Shown here: one piece after another, positions 1 through 11,105 of the stretch
Numbering within the stretch: position 1 is the stretch's first letter
Layout of the letters: every line of letters starts with the position of its first letter
NCBI GenBank assembly: GCA_900073065.1
Contig: FJOG01000001.1
Location: 3,246,040 to 3,310,039, forward strand
DNA: 64,000 nt
Direction: 5' to 3'
From: Phialocephala subalpina
Taxonomy: Eukaryota > Ascomycota > Leotiomycetes > Helotiales > Mollisiaceae
Program-made: the position numbers and the translations under genes
The notes under the pieces: generated by a model
Database searches by the model: none
What the model saw: the letters and a program-made list of their open reading frames with translations, nothing else
What the model was told of the DNA's origin: nothing

Positions 1-529
1 CCAGGCTCGTTAGTACAGGGCACGGTATCGGGTCGCAGATGGTGCATTGTCGAGGGCGATGAGAATCCTGGTCATGGTTGTGTTTTGGAGGCAGCTATCA
101 AGGGACAGGAAGCAAGATACTTGAGGGAGAAGATGAGGTCAATGTCCTAGCCTGTAGTGGGCGTTGTGAGGTTGGTATTAGAATCCACGCCTTGGAAAAC
201 CGTTGGTGGTTGACAGTTTGCCAGGTGGATTTGGCGGTATGTACAGTACCTTCCTCTTCTTGCGTACTACTTCACAGCTACGCAGGCATCCATCAGTTTT
301 TTGACTCAGCCCTTCCAGCTTTCACAATTCTTGCTAACTCTGCGTACCTAAAATCTTCATTTATTGATTCATTAATCTACATAATTCGTTCCAATTCGTG
401 ATTCGTCAATTCATTCATCATTACTGCTCCCCGTACACATCATAACCTCAGTCTCAAATCTTGTTGCCCACTCCCGTGAAAACTGCTGCCAACAAAGATC
501 GCCACATCCCCTCTCACATCGAGATGATA
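1..529. other. No recognisable gene
   Basis: Short open frames occur on both strands (for example 78-401 on +), but none resembles a known family or has a convincing start or splice context. The stretch lies downstream of the first BTB gene, which ends at 530, and probably holds its 3' untranslated region. Confidence 0.4.
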
Positions 530-2781
530 CTATCGCTTCAAATGCTTGCAGACACATACAAGGATACACTCACACTGATCAATGGTAGCAAGACCCAAGA
601 GATCATCCTCAGACTCGAAAACAGGGGTATTCATCGCCGGAGTTGGAGCAGGCAGAGCAGGAGTAGTAGCTGTAGGCAGGTCTAGTGCAGCATCGACTTG
701 CTTCTGGAAGTTCTTGCCAGCTGGTCCCCAATATCCCATCCATTTCTCGTCTACTGGTTGGCTGAAGTGCATAGCTTGGGGCGTCAGCTTAGCTTGGGCG
801 ACTTCCATGACCTTCTTCTTCTCCTTCTCGCTTGACGACAGCCAGCTGCCCAATATCTTCTCCTCTGTAGACTTGCGGAACTGGATAGCTTGAGTAATCA
901 TCACAGTTGACCGATCATCAACCTCCTTCTTCTTGTTCTCCTTCCCGAGCTCGCTAGACGACTGCCAGTTTCCCACCGGCCTGACGGAATGTATAGCTGG
1001 AGATGCCGGTGCAGCTGGCTTCACAACAATGATCTTATTCTCCTTATCGCTCTTCGCCTTCTCGCTAGCCGACAACCAGTTACCCAATATCTTTTCCTCT
1101 GCAAGCTTGGCGGAGTTCAAAGCTGGCGTGACCGGCGCAGCAGACTTGACATCAATGACCTTCACCTTCTCGCTAGCCACGACCCCGTTACCCAATGACT
1201 TGTCAGCTGCCTCCTTGGTTCCTCCTGAACTCTTTCTCGTGGCTTCAAGAACGTCGTGAACTTTCGAAGTTACAATATTGGTCCATCCATCGGGTTGGTC
1301 GATGTCGATCAGAAGTCCGACCGGAGCTGGAACATCGACGTACGTCTTGCTGATTCGGTGGAAGTCTAAAGTTACGCCGTTGGCGCTTGTAGATTGGCTG
1401 AAGAGTGCTTGAGAGGTGGCCGGGTCGATGTCGTTGTCAATGTCCTTGCTTTCCCGGGTCTTTTTGAGTGACGCTGCCAAACCTCCTGCCAAATAATTAT
1501 CTTCGTTCTTGACGGAAGCCGAGGCGGGAGAGTCGGGTACGGAAGCTGGTGTGTCAATCTCCCAATGACTTGTCTTTGGTTCGTTGAGGTCCATCGCTTG
1601 GGGTGTCGGTGTTGGCAGCGGCGTATCGTACTCCCAAGTATTCGCCTTCGTCTCCATGCGGTCGAGGGATAAACCTACAAATAGAGACGCCTTGGGTGTA
1701 GCGATGTTCTCCTCCACCTCCTCCAACTCCTCCTTGATCTTCCTGTCCTCCTTGCTTGGCGATCCCCAAAGTCCCAACAAGTCTTCCTCCGGAAGGTTGC
1801 TCACAGCTGCGGGCGTGGAAGCTCTTGTAGCTTTGCTCGGGCTTCGTCGAGTGATAAGTTCCTCCCAAGCCTTAAGATCAGTCTGTTGAGATCCAGCTGG
1901 CATCGACCAACCAACCGCCTCCAAAGAGAGTTCTCGTCGAGGGTACTTGTGCAACATCTCGTCCAAGCCCATCTCTCTCATAGCGTCTAGCTTCGTCAGC
2001 CAACTTCCGACCCGTTGGTGATGCTTTGACGCAAGCTTACCAGGATCGATCGCAGTTTCCTTGACCATGAGTTCGTGGTGATTGCGTTGCATATCGCGTC
2101 TTCTGGCAGCAGCGACCACCTCTGGGAGCGCCTTCCGATACGTTGTTGCCAGATCACGAAGCATAGCTGGAGGAAAGAGGTGTGGTCTCGTCTCGAACTC
2201 GTGAAAGTCCTCGTTCCATGCACTCAATCGGACCATGAACTCCCGCAAAACACTTCCAGGCTGTGTCTTTGCATAGACACGCATGTAAAATACCCCAAAT
2301 GTCGACGCGCATTTCCTCGCAACCTTCAACATGCATCCCATGGCACGATTTTGCAACTTGAATATCTGTAGCCTCCCCGCAACAAGCCATAGCTCAATCA
2401 AAGTTCCAACTTCCTCCTTGCAGGCTTTCGCCTTCAAATGATCTTCTAGATCGTGGTTCTTGCAGGCGGATTGGCCGTGGTGAATGTGCAGGTTGATTTC
2501 TTGCATGTATAGCCATTCTCGCAACAGGTTAACGGCCAAAGGAGTGCTGTCTTTGATGGTAAAGCGCGTCTTTTGGTCGAGGTTGAAGGCTTTGTCTAGG
2601 ATTGGAGAGTAGCGGCAGGCGTGGCGTTTGTGGATGGTGAAAGTCTGGTCTTGGAGGTGAGAGGAGGGAGGTTTGAGGAGGAGGGTTATGACTTCATCCG
2701 CGTAGCTGCTTGGAATTAGCTTCTCTTTTGATTGAAAGGGAAAGGGCTTGAGTCTTACGATAGGTCTCGTGGTACTGCCAT
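530..2781 (-). CDS. BTB/POZ protein with repeat-bearing C-terminal extension
   Basis: Two-exon gene. Exon 1 (2781-2759) encodes MAVPRDLS. A 53-nt intron (2758-2706) follows, and exon 2 runs to 530, giving about 732 aa. The BTB core spans roughly residues 10-75 (FTIHKRHACRYSPILDKAF, then LLREWLYMQE). The helical half follows with ELWLVAGRLQIFKLQNRAM. Family members in this window normally end near residue 240-260, whereas this one continues for about 450 residues. That tail is hydrophilic, Ser/Lys/Glu-rich and carries about six diverged units built on LG.W.S.SEK, plus repeated W-E-Y/I-DTP blocks. No premature stop is seen. BTB domains mediate dimerisation or cullin-3 binding, and which applies here is unknown. 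The extension has no domain I recognise. Coding status is strong because one frame stays open for more than 2 kb and the intron fits the family pattern. Confidence 0.82.
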
Positions 2782-3442
2782 TTTGTAATTGTTGTGGTGG
2801 AGGAGGGAGTGTGTAAAGCGAAGCGTTGATGTCGTAGTGAACTGATTCGCCAAAATGCCCCGGGACAACGGGTCCTTCTTCACATCAGTGGTCGCAGCAT
2901 TTGTGTCCAAAAGATCCAATTTGGGGAAGTTGACCTCTCTTCGAATTTTTTTCAACTTTCCATTCCATTCTGACCTTCGGGAAATGGACACTGGTTTGTT
3001 CACGTGCGCCTCCCTCATTCAATTCAAGCTTATCGTCTCTTCCTGCTTGTCGGTCCAGCATAGCAGTTTTGTGGTCTGCCTATCTAGAATTGACTTGAGG
3101 AACCTCCCTACACTCTCTTGCTGTCGCTTCATTTCGCGTCAAGGTAGCTATTGAATTTGCAGCACGTTTAGGGCATCACGAATAGAGACCATGAGTTTGA
3201 AGTACATGCATTAGCTATCTACTTATTGAAATACCTTTAGGCGATGACCGACTGTCGTGGTAGTGGCATACAGTAACTCAAGACTTCCTTCTATAACCGA
3301 ATTTGTCGCTCTTGATATCTCACCAAAATCGGGGATCGCGTTTTCCAAGATGCCAGAACGAAGCCTCTCAAATGTCCCACCAGATTAAGGACAATGAAAC
3401 CCATGCCAGAGTACTTGCCCTGCCTTGAAGTGGACATCAGCA
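2782..3442. other. Intergenic, no gene seen
   Basis: About 660 nt between the start of the first BTB gene and the 3' end of the next. The short open frames (such as 2855-3154 on +) are antisense to or upstream of the BTB exon 1 and resemble nothing. It presumably holds the promoter of the 732-aa BTB gene. Confidence 0.4.
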
Positions 3443-4255
3443 TCACTCCTCGCTGACATAGTAGTCCGACAGCTTGAATTCTGCAGGGGTTTCGTCATGT
3501 GCTTGCGCACAATAGTATTCGGCGATCTCGACTAGCATGTCATAGGTGTATCGACGTTTCTCAGCACTCTGCTATTTGTAGTCGCCGGGTTCCCTGGTAG
3601 AAGCAATGTAGTGAGAGATATAGAGTCGAAGTTGACTTCCATCTGCCGTTTTATTGAGTATTCTTTCCTTGTTGGTATTACTCATCAACATCTCCGTCTT
3701 TTCGCCTACGTCGTGGATTGCCTTAATAGTAGTGTTTTGTAAAGCAGGCATTTGAAGTTCGTCCGCAAGCACCCACAGGTCAATAAGAGTTCGATCTTCT
3801 TCATCGGCAAGTTTCGCGTCCTCCGTCCAGTCATCCTTCAATTGAGCCACTACCAGCTTTTGCGTGTATAGCCACTGCATTAGAAGCTTTGCAGTGCTCT
3901 CGTCAATATGGCGAAGAGGATAAGTATGGCTTTGGGCTTCAGAGAAATTGCCGCAGAATGCAGCCCGGAAAACAGGAGAGCGTTGGCATACAACCTCTTT
4001 GTGAATATGCAATTCGATGGGTGGGTTGTCTTGGCCAACAAGAAGCTTCACTAAACTTCCTGGTTCTCTTTGCACTAAATTAGCATAGGTAATCACAAGG
4101 GAGGTAGGTGGGACGAATGTCCCGCGGACCGTGGGACAAGCGCAAACTTACGAGAAAGTGAGCGCATCCATTCTTGCTTTCTTTCTTGCACGCTCTGCTT
4201 TGGGAGATCGGCGCGACTTCTCGGCGTCCTCAGAAGAGGCATTTGGAGTCTCCAT
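3443..4255 (-). pseudogene. BTB/POZ gene with one in-frame amber stop
   Basis: Exon 1 (4255-4152) encodes a basic leader starting METPNASSED and ending KKARMDALTFS. A phase-2 intron follows (GTAAGT donor at 4151, acceptor before 4067). Exon 2 opens EPGSLVKLLVGQ and carries the BTB core (LHIHKEVVCQRSPVFRAAF, LLMQWLYTQKL) and the helical half (LIDLWVLADELQMPALQN). Translation halts at a TAG (3572-3574). The same frame then continues QSAEKRRYTYDMLVEIAEYY and ends at 3443 with LSDYYVSEE, the usual family C-terminus. This is therefore a nearly intact copy with a single nonsense change, or a shortened allele lacking about 43 residues. The upstream splice sites look normal, so recent loss or a truncated functional protein are both possible. 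Confidence 0.75.
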
Positions 4256-4564
4256 GATGATGTATTTGATATTTGATGATGAGGATCTAGGAAGCGTTTG
4301 TCGAATGATTTGTGGAAAAGTAGACAGTCGAGATATTTGGCGAGGATTTCGCTAAGCGACTAACGGTTTTGAAGGTGAGCGGGTGAATAGATGAATCCTA
4401 TGTGATCGAAGGTCACTTGCACAGTATTTCACGTGGCCCTCTATGCAACCAGATAGGGTCTGGAAAGTCTCAGGTATCTCTCGAAGTACCACAGCAACCG
4501 GGACATTAGATGCTCTATGCATTCGTTCTCTCAAGGATGTAGCAACTTGTCTAAAACCTGAAGC

Positions 4565-5365
4565 TCATTCTCCCTCAACGGCAACGAAAAAGTCCGAAAG
4601 ATCCCACTCGCCTCCCTCTCGACTATGTTGGCTATCCACCGACACAAACACAGCAAGATCGAGTAGCATCTCGGACGGAAAGTGCTCCTTGAAATTCTTG
4701 TACATCTGGCCTTCGAGGCTATAGTAACATGCTGAAACCATGTATCGCCGCAGAAAACTGCCCTCTTTCGTCTTATTGTAGATGGTCGGAATAGAGCCTG
4801 TAGTAATGTACTTGGTCTTCGCACTGATTTCGTCGACGACCTCAAGAGCTTTGTTTTGCAACCGTGGTATTTGCAGCTCTTCAGCAAGAAGCCAAAGCTT
4901 CACCAGGCCATACGTCTCCTTGTCACACGCCTCCTCTCGCAATTGCCCCTCCCCCAATCCCTTGACCACAAGTTCATTGGTATAGAGATATTGCAGTAGG
5001 AGTCTCGCAGTGTCCTTCTCGACGTGAGGGAGCTTTTAAAGTGGACATTGTCCTTCGTGGGATGGGACATCGAAAACTTTCTTGAGGACGGGCGAGTGCT
5101 TGCATGCCACTTCCTTATGGAGGATGAACTCGGCCGACTTCTTTCCCTTTCCAACCAGGAGTTTAACCATACTTGCAGGATTTCTGAGACCGATTAATAC
5201 ACCAGATGAGACGTGTTTAGGAATCGAAACTTACGAGAAGGTAGGAAGGCTGCGTTTCTGCTTCTTAGCAACGTGCTCCGTGTCAACTTCGGAACTGGAC
5301 ACTTGTGGAGAGTTCAAGTTCTCGGCGTCGCTAGCGGGGTTGACTTTAGGAGTTGAGTCTGACAT
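4565..5365 (-). pseudogene. BTB/POZ gene with ochre stop inside the BTB domain
   Basis: Exon 1 (5365-5235) starts MSDSTPKVNPASD and ends with a basic patch (AKKQKRSLPTFS). The intron is 51 nt (5234-5184) in phase 2. Exon 2 begins NPASMVKLLVGKGKK and shows the family BTB signature (FILHKEVACKHSPVLKKVF). At 5036-5038 a TAA follows EGQCPL, where paralogues have a Tyr codon. The frame then continues KLPHVEKDTARLLLQYLYT, LVKLWLLAEELQIPRLQN and FPSEMLLDLAVF to a stop at 4565. Everything but this one codon is intact. The TAC-to-TAA change is not of the RIP type, unlike most lesions in the array. A start at the internal Met after the stop would lack a BTB domain. Confidence 0.75.
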
Positions 5366-5711
5366 GTTGACAGCAAGCCTGTAATGACGACTTCTGAGTT
5401 TGATGGAAATTCGTGGGTGTATTCACGTCGAGCTTCCCTAGAAAGTCGCGAAATTATGATCGAGGTGTCGAGAAACGCGCGCCGATAGTTCTCGCTAAGA
5501 TCACAAGTCTGATGTCCCTCAGTTCATGGAACTTTGGCAAACCCTAGCTTAGGAATTCGGGGTTGAAACAGGTTCGACAGTTTACGAGAGTTGCAAAAAA
5601 ATATTCACAAGTTAGATTTTGTCACTAAAGAAGCAATACAAGAATAGTGATCATGCGTCTCAAAACAACGATTCATTTCTTGGACAGCAGCTTATCTAGC
5701 ATTTTTAAGGA
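5366..5711. other. Intergenic, no gene seen
   Basis: About 350 nt upstream of the 801-nt BTB pseudogene. There is no coding similarity and no RNA gene that I can see. It ends at the left breakpoint of an apparent inversion (see 5712-6040). Confidence 0.4.
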
Positions 5712-6040
5712 TCCTCGCCGATGAACTGCAGATTCCAAGATTACAGAACTATGCCTTGAGAATCATGGACGACATTTCCAAAGCACAAGATGCTGCGCCA
5801 ACCCATATCTATAAATTGGTCTACGAAGGAACTCGGGAAGGAAGCTCCCTCCGTCGATACGTCGTTGCAGTATTCGGTCTGAGCATGCCATCTGAAAAGA
5901 TCAATCAACATTCGATGAACTTCACCTTTGAATTCTTGCTCGACATTGCCACGTTCCACGCCGAGATTCGAGATAATGGCAATGACGAATTGGTCCTCTC
6001 GGAGTACATGGTGGAAGTCGGGGATGAGATGAGCTTGTGA
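5712..6040 (+). pseudogene. Inverted C-terminal half of a BTB gene
   Basis: On the plus strand the frame reads ILADELQIPRLQNYALRIM, then IYKLVYEGTREGSSLRRYVV, FEFLLDIATFH and LSEYMVEVGDEMSL before a stop. This is the complete helical half of a family member, beginning in the middle of the LW(I)LAD motif and lacking any start or BTB domain. The missing 5' half lies 140 nt away on the opposite strand (6183-6610) and stops at exactly the residue where this fragment begins. Both ends carry GGAT at the break. I infer that one gene was split by a roughly 470-bp inversion. The two halves match in phase and in motif order. Confidence 0.72.
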
Positions 6041-6182
6041 AAGCGATGTGTTGATCGACTTGCTGGGAAATTGTCCTCGTGTGACTGGGAAAATAGCATA
6101 TTGTGGAACAGTCGATAGAATTGTTGTCAACGGGTCTGGAAGAGAGGTTAGCTCCTGTTGTTTGTGTGGTGGCTCGCCAGGC

Positions 6183-6610
6183 ATCCAAAGGTTAACAAGA
6201 TTGGTATCCTCCAAATCCGCCTCAGCCTCGTGAATCTTGTCTTCCGAATACTTCCAGCCCTGCTTCAACTGCTTGATCGTAACCTCTTGCGCGTAGAGCC
6301 ATTGTACCAACATCTTAGCGGTTTCAGAATTGACATGGGATAACTCGTATGTTTGGGTCTGGCCCTCGATGAATCCGCTGTCGAAAGCTGCCTTTAGGAC
6401 GAGGGAATGTCTGCAAACAACCTCTTTATGGACTAAGAATGTTTCGACATCGTCGTCCTTGCCCACTCGAATGGTAACTAAAGTGGAGGGTTCGCTACAA
6501 GCTACCGTATTAGCATATGAAGGCACAAGAATGTTCCAAGTATTCTGGGACAACGTACTCAAAGGCTGGCGGATCAAGCTTTTGCTTCTTTGCGGTATGG
6601 TCGGGTTCAT
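6183..6610 (-). pseudogene. N-terminal half of the inversion-split BTB gene
   Basis: Starts MNPTIPQRSK, passes the usual intron-1 position near PLST/ACSEP (here the intervening sequence happens to stay open, so either it is spliced or the site is weak), and runs through VTIRVGKDDDVETFLVHKEV, LKAAFDSGFIEGQTQTYEL and KMLVQWLYAQEVTI to LEDTNLVNLW. After that Trp the family sequence stops. The open frame continues to 5741, but that part is only the antisense of the inverted C-terminal half and is not homologous to anything. The BTB domain is undamaged, so a truncated BTB-only product with an aberrant tail of about 150 residues is conceivable. Confidence 0.72.
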
Positions 6611-7163
6611 TGCTGCTTCGCAGGCCTGAGCTCGAGCTTCTGGGATGAGTGGGTGTGTGCTTCATAATGCGCAACTGGATGGAAGAGGTTTGAGTTGTTG
6701 AGTGCGGTATGCTGTCGTGGTCGAAGATCGCGAAAGTGCTTGCGCCTAGCGTCCATCGGATGTATATAATCCTCGCTTGTATTTGACACTAATTTAGTGT
6801 TAAAAGATTGCATGCAAGGCTGGCTGAAAGAGGGAACAGAATGCTTCAGTAAGTCCGACTGATTGAAGTCTCAAACAAGACCAACGATGAAAGGCAAATG
6901 CTTGATCGCGAGCCTGCCTCAAGCATCTACAAATAAAGTGATTTTACAATCATTTTTCAGTAAAAGAAGTTCTGAATCTACAGTATAAACATACATGATA
7001 TGATAATCGTCATCCTCCTTATCTCTTCCACGCCTGATTCTTCAGCGCACCTAGGATATCCAGGCAGATTCCGAGACCAAACTTGCCATCTCCCTTACAC
7101 ACCATGCTCGCACATCTTGCTCAATATCTTGTCCCACCCAGACCAAATCCCCTCTCAACGGTC
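6611..7163. other. Intergenic, no gene seen
   Basis: About 550 nt separating two minus-strand BTB loci. The short open frames look random. It probably contains the former promoter of the split BTB gene (near 6611-6800) and the 3' flank of the next one. Confidence 0.4.
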
Positions 7164-8053
7164 TTATCGTGTTCTGAAGCTCGGATCATTTTCGACTTCT
7201 ACATAATAATCTTTGATAACCACCTCAGAAAAGGAAAGATTTTCATCCGCAGTGTATGCCGCTAGATCGATTAGCATTTCCTTGGGAAAGTCTTCTGGAG
7301 ATTCCTTATAATCGACTGGATCAAGTTCGTAACAACACGTAGCCACAATGTATCGCCGTAGAGCGCTCTCTTCTGCCGGAAGTTTGTATGCAAGATCGAT
7401 CGTGAAGGTCGCGACCGAGTCAAGCTTATGGCCAATGTCGTGAATAGCTTTAATAGCGAGATTTTGTAGTCGCGGCATTTGAGGCTCGTCGCTGAGGGCC
7501 CATAATTCTACCAAGCTCAGGTCCTCATCTAACTGATCCGGAGAAACATTGTCGCCATGATTTTGCTTTCGGGTTTGTCATTGGCCTTGAGTTGAGCGAC
7601 CTCGAGTCTCTAGGAGTAAAGAAACTGCAATAGAAATTGTCCAGTGCGCTCTCTGATATGCGGCAAAGCATACATCTGGGTATGTGCTTCTTGGAAGTTG
7701 CCCTCAAAAGCAGCTTTCAGGACTGGTGACCGAAAGCAAGCCACTTCTCTGTGTACCAGGAACTCTTTCTTTTCCTCGCCAATAACCAGTGTAACCATTG
7801 TGCTAGGGTTTCTATGGTAGGTCAGTGTGCTGCTCTGCTAACAATGTACACAAGATACTGCGTTCCAGCAAGGTGGAACTATAACTTACGAGAATGTTGG
7901 AGGCCCAAACTTCTGCTTCATCCTTCCGTACTCAGTGACTGGATGTCGTTGGGACTTTCGCGCATTCTCATCATCCGCCTTGGAAGCCTGATCCTCTAGA
8001 GGGCTTGGTCGAGGCTTTGCTGTGTCCTTGGAGGGACCTGCCTTATCGCTCAT
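7164..8053 (-). pseudogene. BTB/POZ pseudogene (amber stop plus frameshift)
   Basis: Exon 1 (8053-7890) encodes MSDKAGPSKDTAKPRPSPLE and ends KFGPPTFS. The intron lies at 7889-7812 in phase 2. Exon 2 opens NPSTMVTLVIGEEKKEF and has the BTB core (LVHREVACFRSPVLKAAF, LLQFLYS). A TAG at 7610-7612 replaces what is Gln in relatives (YTQKL), a CpA-to-TpA change. About 60 nt later the frame shifts by one, then resumes at LSLVELWALSDEPQMPRLQN and continues through YIVATCCYE and FPKEMLIDLAAY to the stop at 7164. With two independent lesions this copy cannot make a full product. Confidence 0.78.
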
Positions 8054-9464
8054 GTTGTATGTGACTTGCTCGAGGATAATCTTGAAGACGACCTTGGTAT
8101 TTCTTGTTTCGATGCGGGGGTAGCGTGGCGTACTCTTCGCGGTTGCGACGGTGCAATAGAGTACGTTTTTCGCTGATGCAAAGCGACAACAAATCTTTGC
8201 CATGCGTAATTGTGAACAGAAGACTATGTATTGTGACTAAGGTCGAAAATGTCCTATAATGGATGATGGCGAGTATGTTCACGAACGTTGCGTGTTTGAC
8301 AGCTCTTGGAGCTTGTACTGCGTCTTTCTTAGGCGAAACTAGTGCACGCTAGCGGAGTGGAAGTTAGGGTGATCCTATGGTCTACGTTTAGACGTATTTG
8401 GAAAATACATGAAGCCACCTTACTTTTCCAAGCTTTGATTTGCTATGCTTTGGGTTGAGATGAAGACGTGACTCATGATACACATCAAACTCGTCTGTAC
8501 TTGCACGGCACAATGACCCTTTCAGGCTCGAGGGAATGCCTCTATACGCCCTATCCAAAGGCAAATCTCTCTATATTCCTCGATTGTTAGTGTCTCAAGA
8601 GTAAAATCGCCTTTGCCTAGGTACGTTTATGGATTGTTCTCATTCGCCTCGATGGACTTTTCAGGGGCTTAACCGAGGATGACTAAGCACTGCTCACTTT
8701 AAGCATTGGAGGCTGCAAAGTCTGCGAGCATTTTCTAATTGGAAAGGAAACTTGAATTTAAAAAACACTCAGTGAACAGTCTTTGTCTTGACGTCTTTCA
8801 AACTTGTGTTATTCCGCTCGGCGAGAAGATGTTGAATTCAAGTCGTATTGGAACTATTATCTGCAATTGCTAGCATCACCTCGACCAACAGCAAAGGGCC
8901 ACATCCGGATTGAAAGACTTGAAAAATGTATTGGATACAGTCTATTCTGCAGCTTTGAGTACCTGGAAAACAGTCGTGTCAACGTATCGTTAGAGGCGAA
9001 ACAAAAATGTCGGAAAAACTTCATATCTTTCAAGATCTTCAGCATAGTGAAGGAGCAGCTTCCTCGTACTCTACTTGAAATCTAGTTTGCTTTCATCTCA
9101 TCTATACTGGAGGGATCTCAAATTGGTTTGGTACAGAAGCTTCTGAGTGGTCTCTAATTTAAGCTTAATTTGATTGAAGTTGCTCCTCGCTTCTTTGTTG
9201 ATAGCTATCGGTTTTCAACTTGCGCTACTGAGCTGCTCATTGACCTTACATTTTAGGACTTGAGACATCTCGAAAACGAAGAGTTCTCTTCGACTGCGCA
9301 TTAGAGCCTTCAGAACGAGGAAACTGTTGCATTTCGGCCAGACTGTCATATACAGACCGAAAGCGCACTAGGAATCTTTGCCTTTCCGTGCTGTAGCGCA
9401 AGTCCTTCGATCGTACATTCATTGATCTCATTCAGCAATATTCATTTCACCCCCCATCTCCGTT
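8054..9464. other. Long intergenic interval, no gene recognised
   Basis: About 1.4 kb between divergently oriented BTB loci. An open frame at 8804-9085 (+, 93 aa) resembles no family and lacks splice or codon support, so I do not call it. The interval probably carries both promoters. Confidence 0.35.
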
Positions 9465-10325
9465 ATGTTGGAGTCCAGCAGATCTCCAAAGAGACCTAAA
9501 GTCTTCCACGGATCCTCTACTGGCGCACCGATCAGCAATCTAGTTGCGTTTGATCGCCCTGATTTCTCGTAAGTGCAATATCGACTACCAATAGCACAGC
9601 GGTCCGACCTAATTAGTTCTTGTAGGGAGCCTGCCTTGACGGTTGCCTTCTTCGTCACTGAAAATGGTAAGACTGAGAAGCTTCTCGTGCACAAGGAGCA
9701 TGCTTGTTATTACTCGCCCATCTTCAAGGCGGCATTAAACAGCAGCTCTCAAGAAGGCCGAACTGGAGAGTATGGCGTAGAAGGTACCACGCTGCGTGCA
9801 TTCAAGCTGCTGGAACAATGTAAGTGAGATTCTGCCCTTTATCTGGAGAGATCCTCAGAGCCGACCTCGTCGCGGATACTGCGAACTCCGCTCCTCAGCT
9901 CCTTGACTCCTATATCATGCTTCAAATATCATACTGATATATCTACAGGGATCTATTACCAGTCCCTCAATCTCCTCCTCCTCAAGATGGAAGTCGACGA
10001 GCGAGCCGAAGGCAACTGGCCTTTGATAGACGCTGAGCAACAAAATCTGTTCGAGCTCTAGATCCTGGCTGGCAGATTCTGCATCCCGCGCTTGCAGAAC
10101 AAGGTCGTCGACTACTTCCGCTTCGTTGTCGAGGACTGCAAACGTACTCTCTCCCCTGCAAGCTTCCACTTCTACGATGACACAAAAGCGGACAGCATCC
10201 TTCGAAATCTCATCGCCATTCTTATAGCGGCATACCTCGGCATTTCATAGTTCAAGCGGAGATCAGACCTGTATCCTCGCGAAATGCAGGTCGATATTGT
10301 TGCTTTAATGTTAGGCCGTAATTAG
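9465..10325 (+). pseudogene. Plus-strand BTB/POZ pseudogene (two amber stops)
   Basis: This is one of two complete-looking plus-strand members. Exon 1 (9465-9568) runs from MLESSRSPKRPKVFHG to RPDFS. The intron is phase 2. Exon 2 (9626-9819) encodes EPALTVAFFVTENGKTEKLL and the BTB core (VHKEHACYYSPIFKAAL). A second intron (9820-9948) interrupts the codon of the conserved Trp in QW.YYQ. Exon 3 carries a TAG at 10059-10061 exactly where relatives have Trp in LW(I)LA (TGG to TAG), continues LAGRFCIPRLQNKVVDYF, and meets a second TAG at 10248-10250 before YPREMQVDIVALM. Splice sites are canonical at both introns, so the gene structure decayed later than the coding frame. Confidence 0.75.
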
Positions 10326-11105
10326 TGGTGAAGAAGTTGATGATGGGCTACTTGTACTGCTCAAGGATACCTGCTCCGTCAAGGGTCCTGAAGGACAATA
10401 GTTCAATTTATCGCTGAGAAGGAAGAACTCCTCATCATCAAAATACTTTAGCTAATCACATAATCAATCAAAGAAGAAGTATACGCTTGTCCATAAGCAC
10501 TCACAGGGTTACCGCATCTCCCTCGACCAGCTCCTTTATACCGATCTAGGCGGACCTTCGAATTTCCCAGCTTTTCACGTTGCGGAATACGCTACTGAAT
10601 CATTTTCAAATCTCTATACAGAAGCAGGTCAATCCCAGACCCCTAGAATTGCTTAGATATGGGAGGGAGAAGGAGAGACAACTTGGCAGCGGGCGTTATT
10701 TTGGTGCTGCAGTAAGCTTGACATTTTTGATCACAGCGTGGTGGCTGATACCGTAATTGCATGTAGCAAATCATTTTACAGAACGATAAATACTGAGAGA
10801 TCAAGGCAGTGATGTTTGAGCGAAACTTTGGAAGCGTTACTGCCTAGGAACTGCTTGAGTCTTGAAGTTCCCTTCCGTACCACTTTTAATACGTTACATT
10901 CCAAAGTTCCTAGAGGTCCCAAAACCGCTCAGGATTTATTCCGAGGAGCGTGTACCAAATTCCCCAAAGAATCCAAGAATGGAAAAAGAGGAAATCTTCC
11001 AACCCCCATCCCCTCCACTTTGTCATAATGAGCTTCAAGTGCGTGAAGATGGAAGCCAGCTACTCACGACGCACGTTCTATCGATGGCTTCTCCAACGTA
11101 CCCTC
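10326..11105. other. Intergenic, no gene recognised
   Basis: Between two convergent BTB pseudogenes. Overlapping open frames at 10816-11351 (+) are mostly antisense to the next BTB locus or unsupported. Nothing else can be called. Confidence 0.35.

Noticed and set aside
5741..6182. Continuation of the 289-aa minus frame after LVNLW
   Set aside because: It is the antisense of the inverted C-terminal BTB half on the plus strand and open only by chance.
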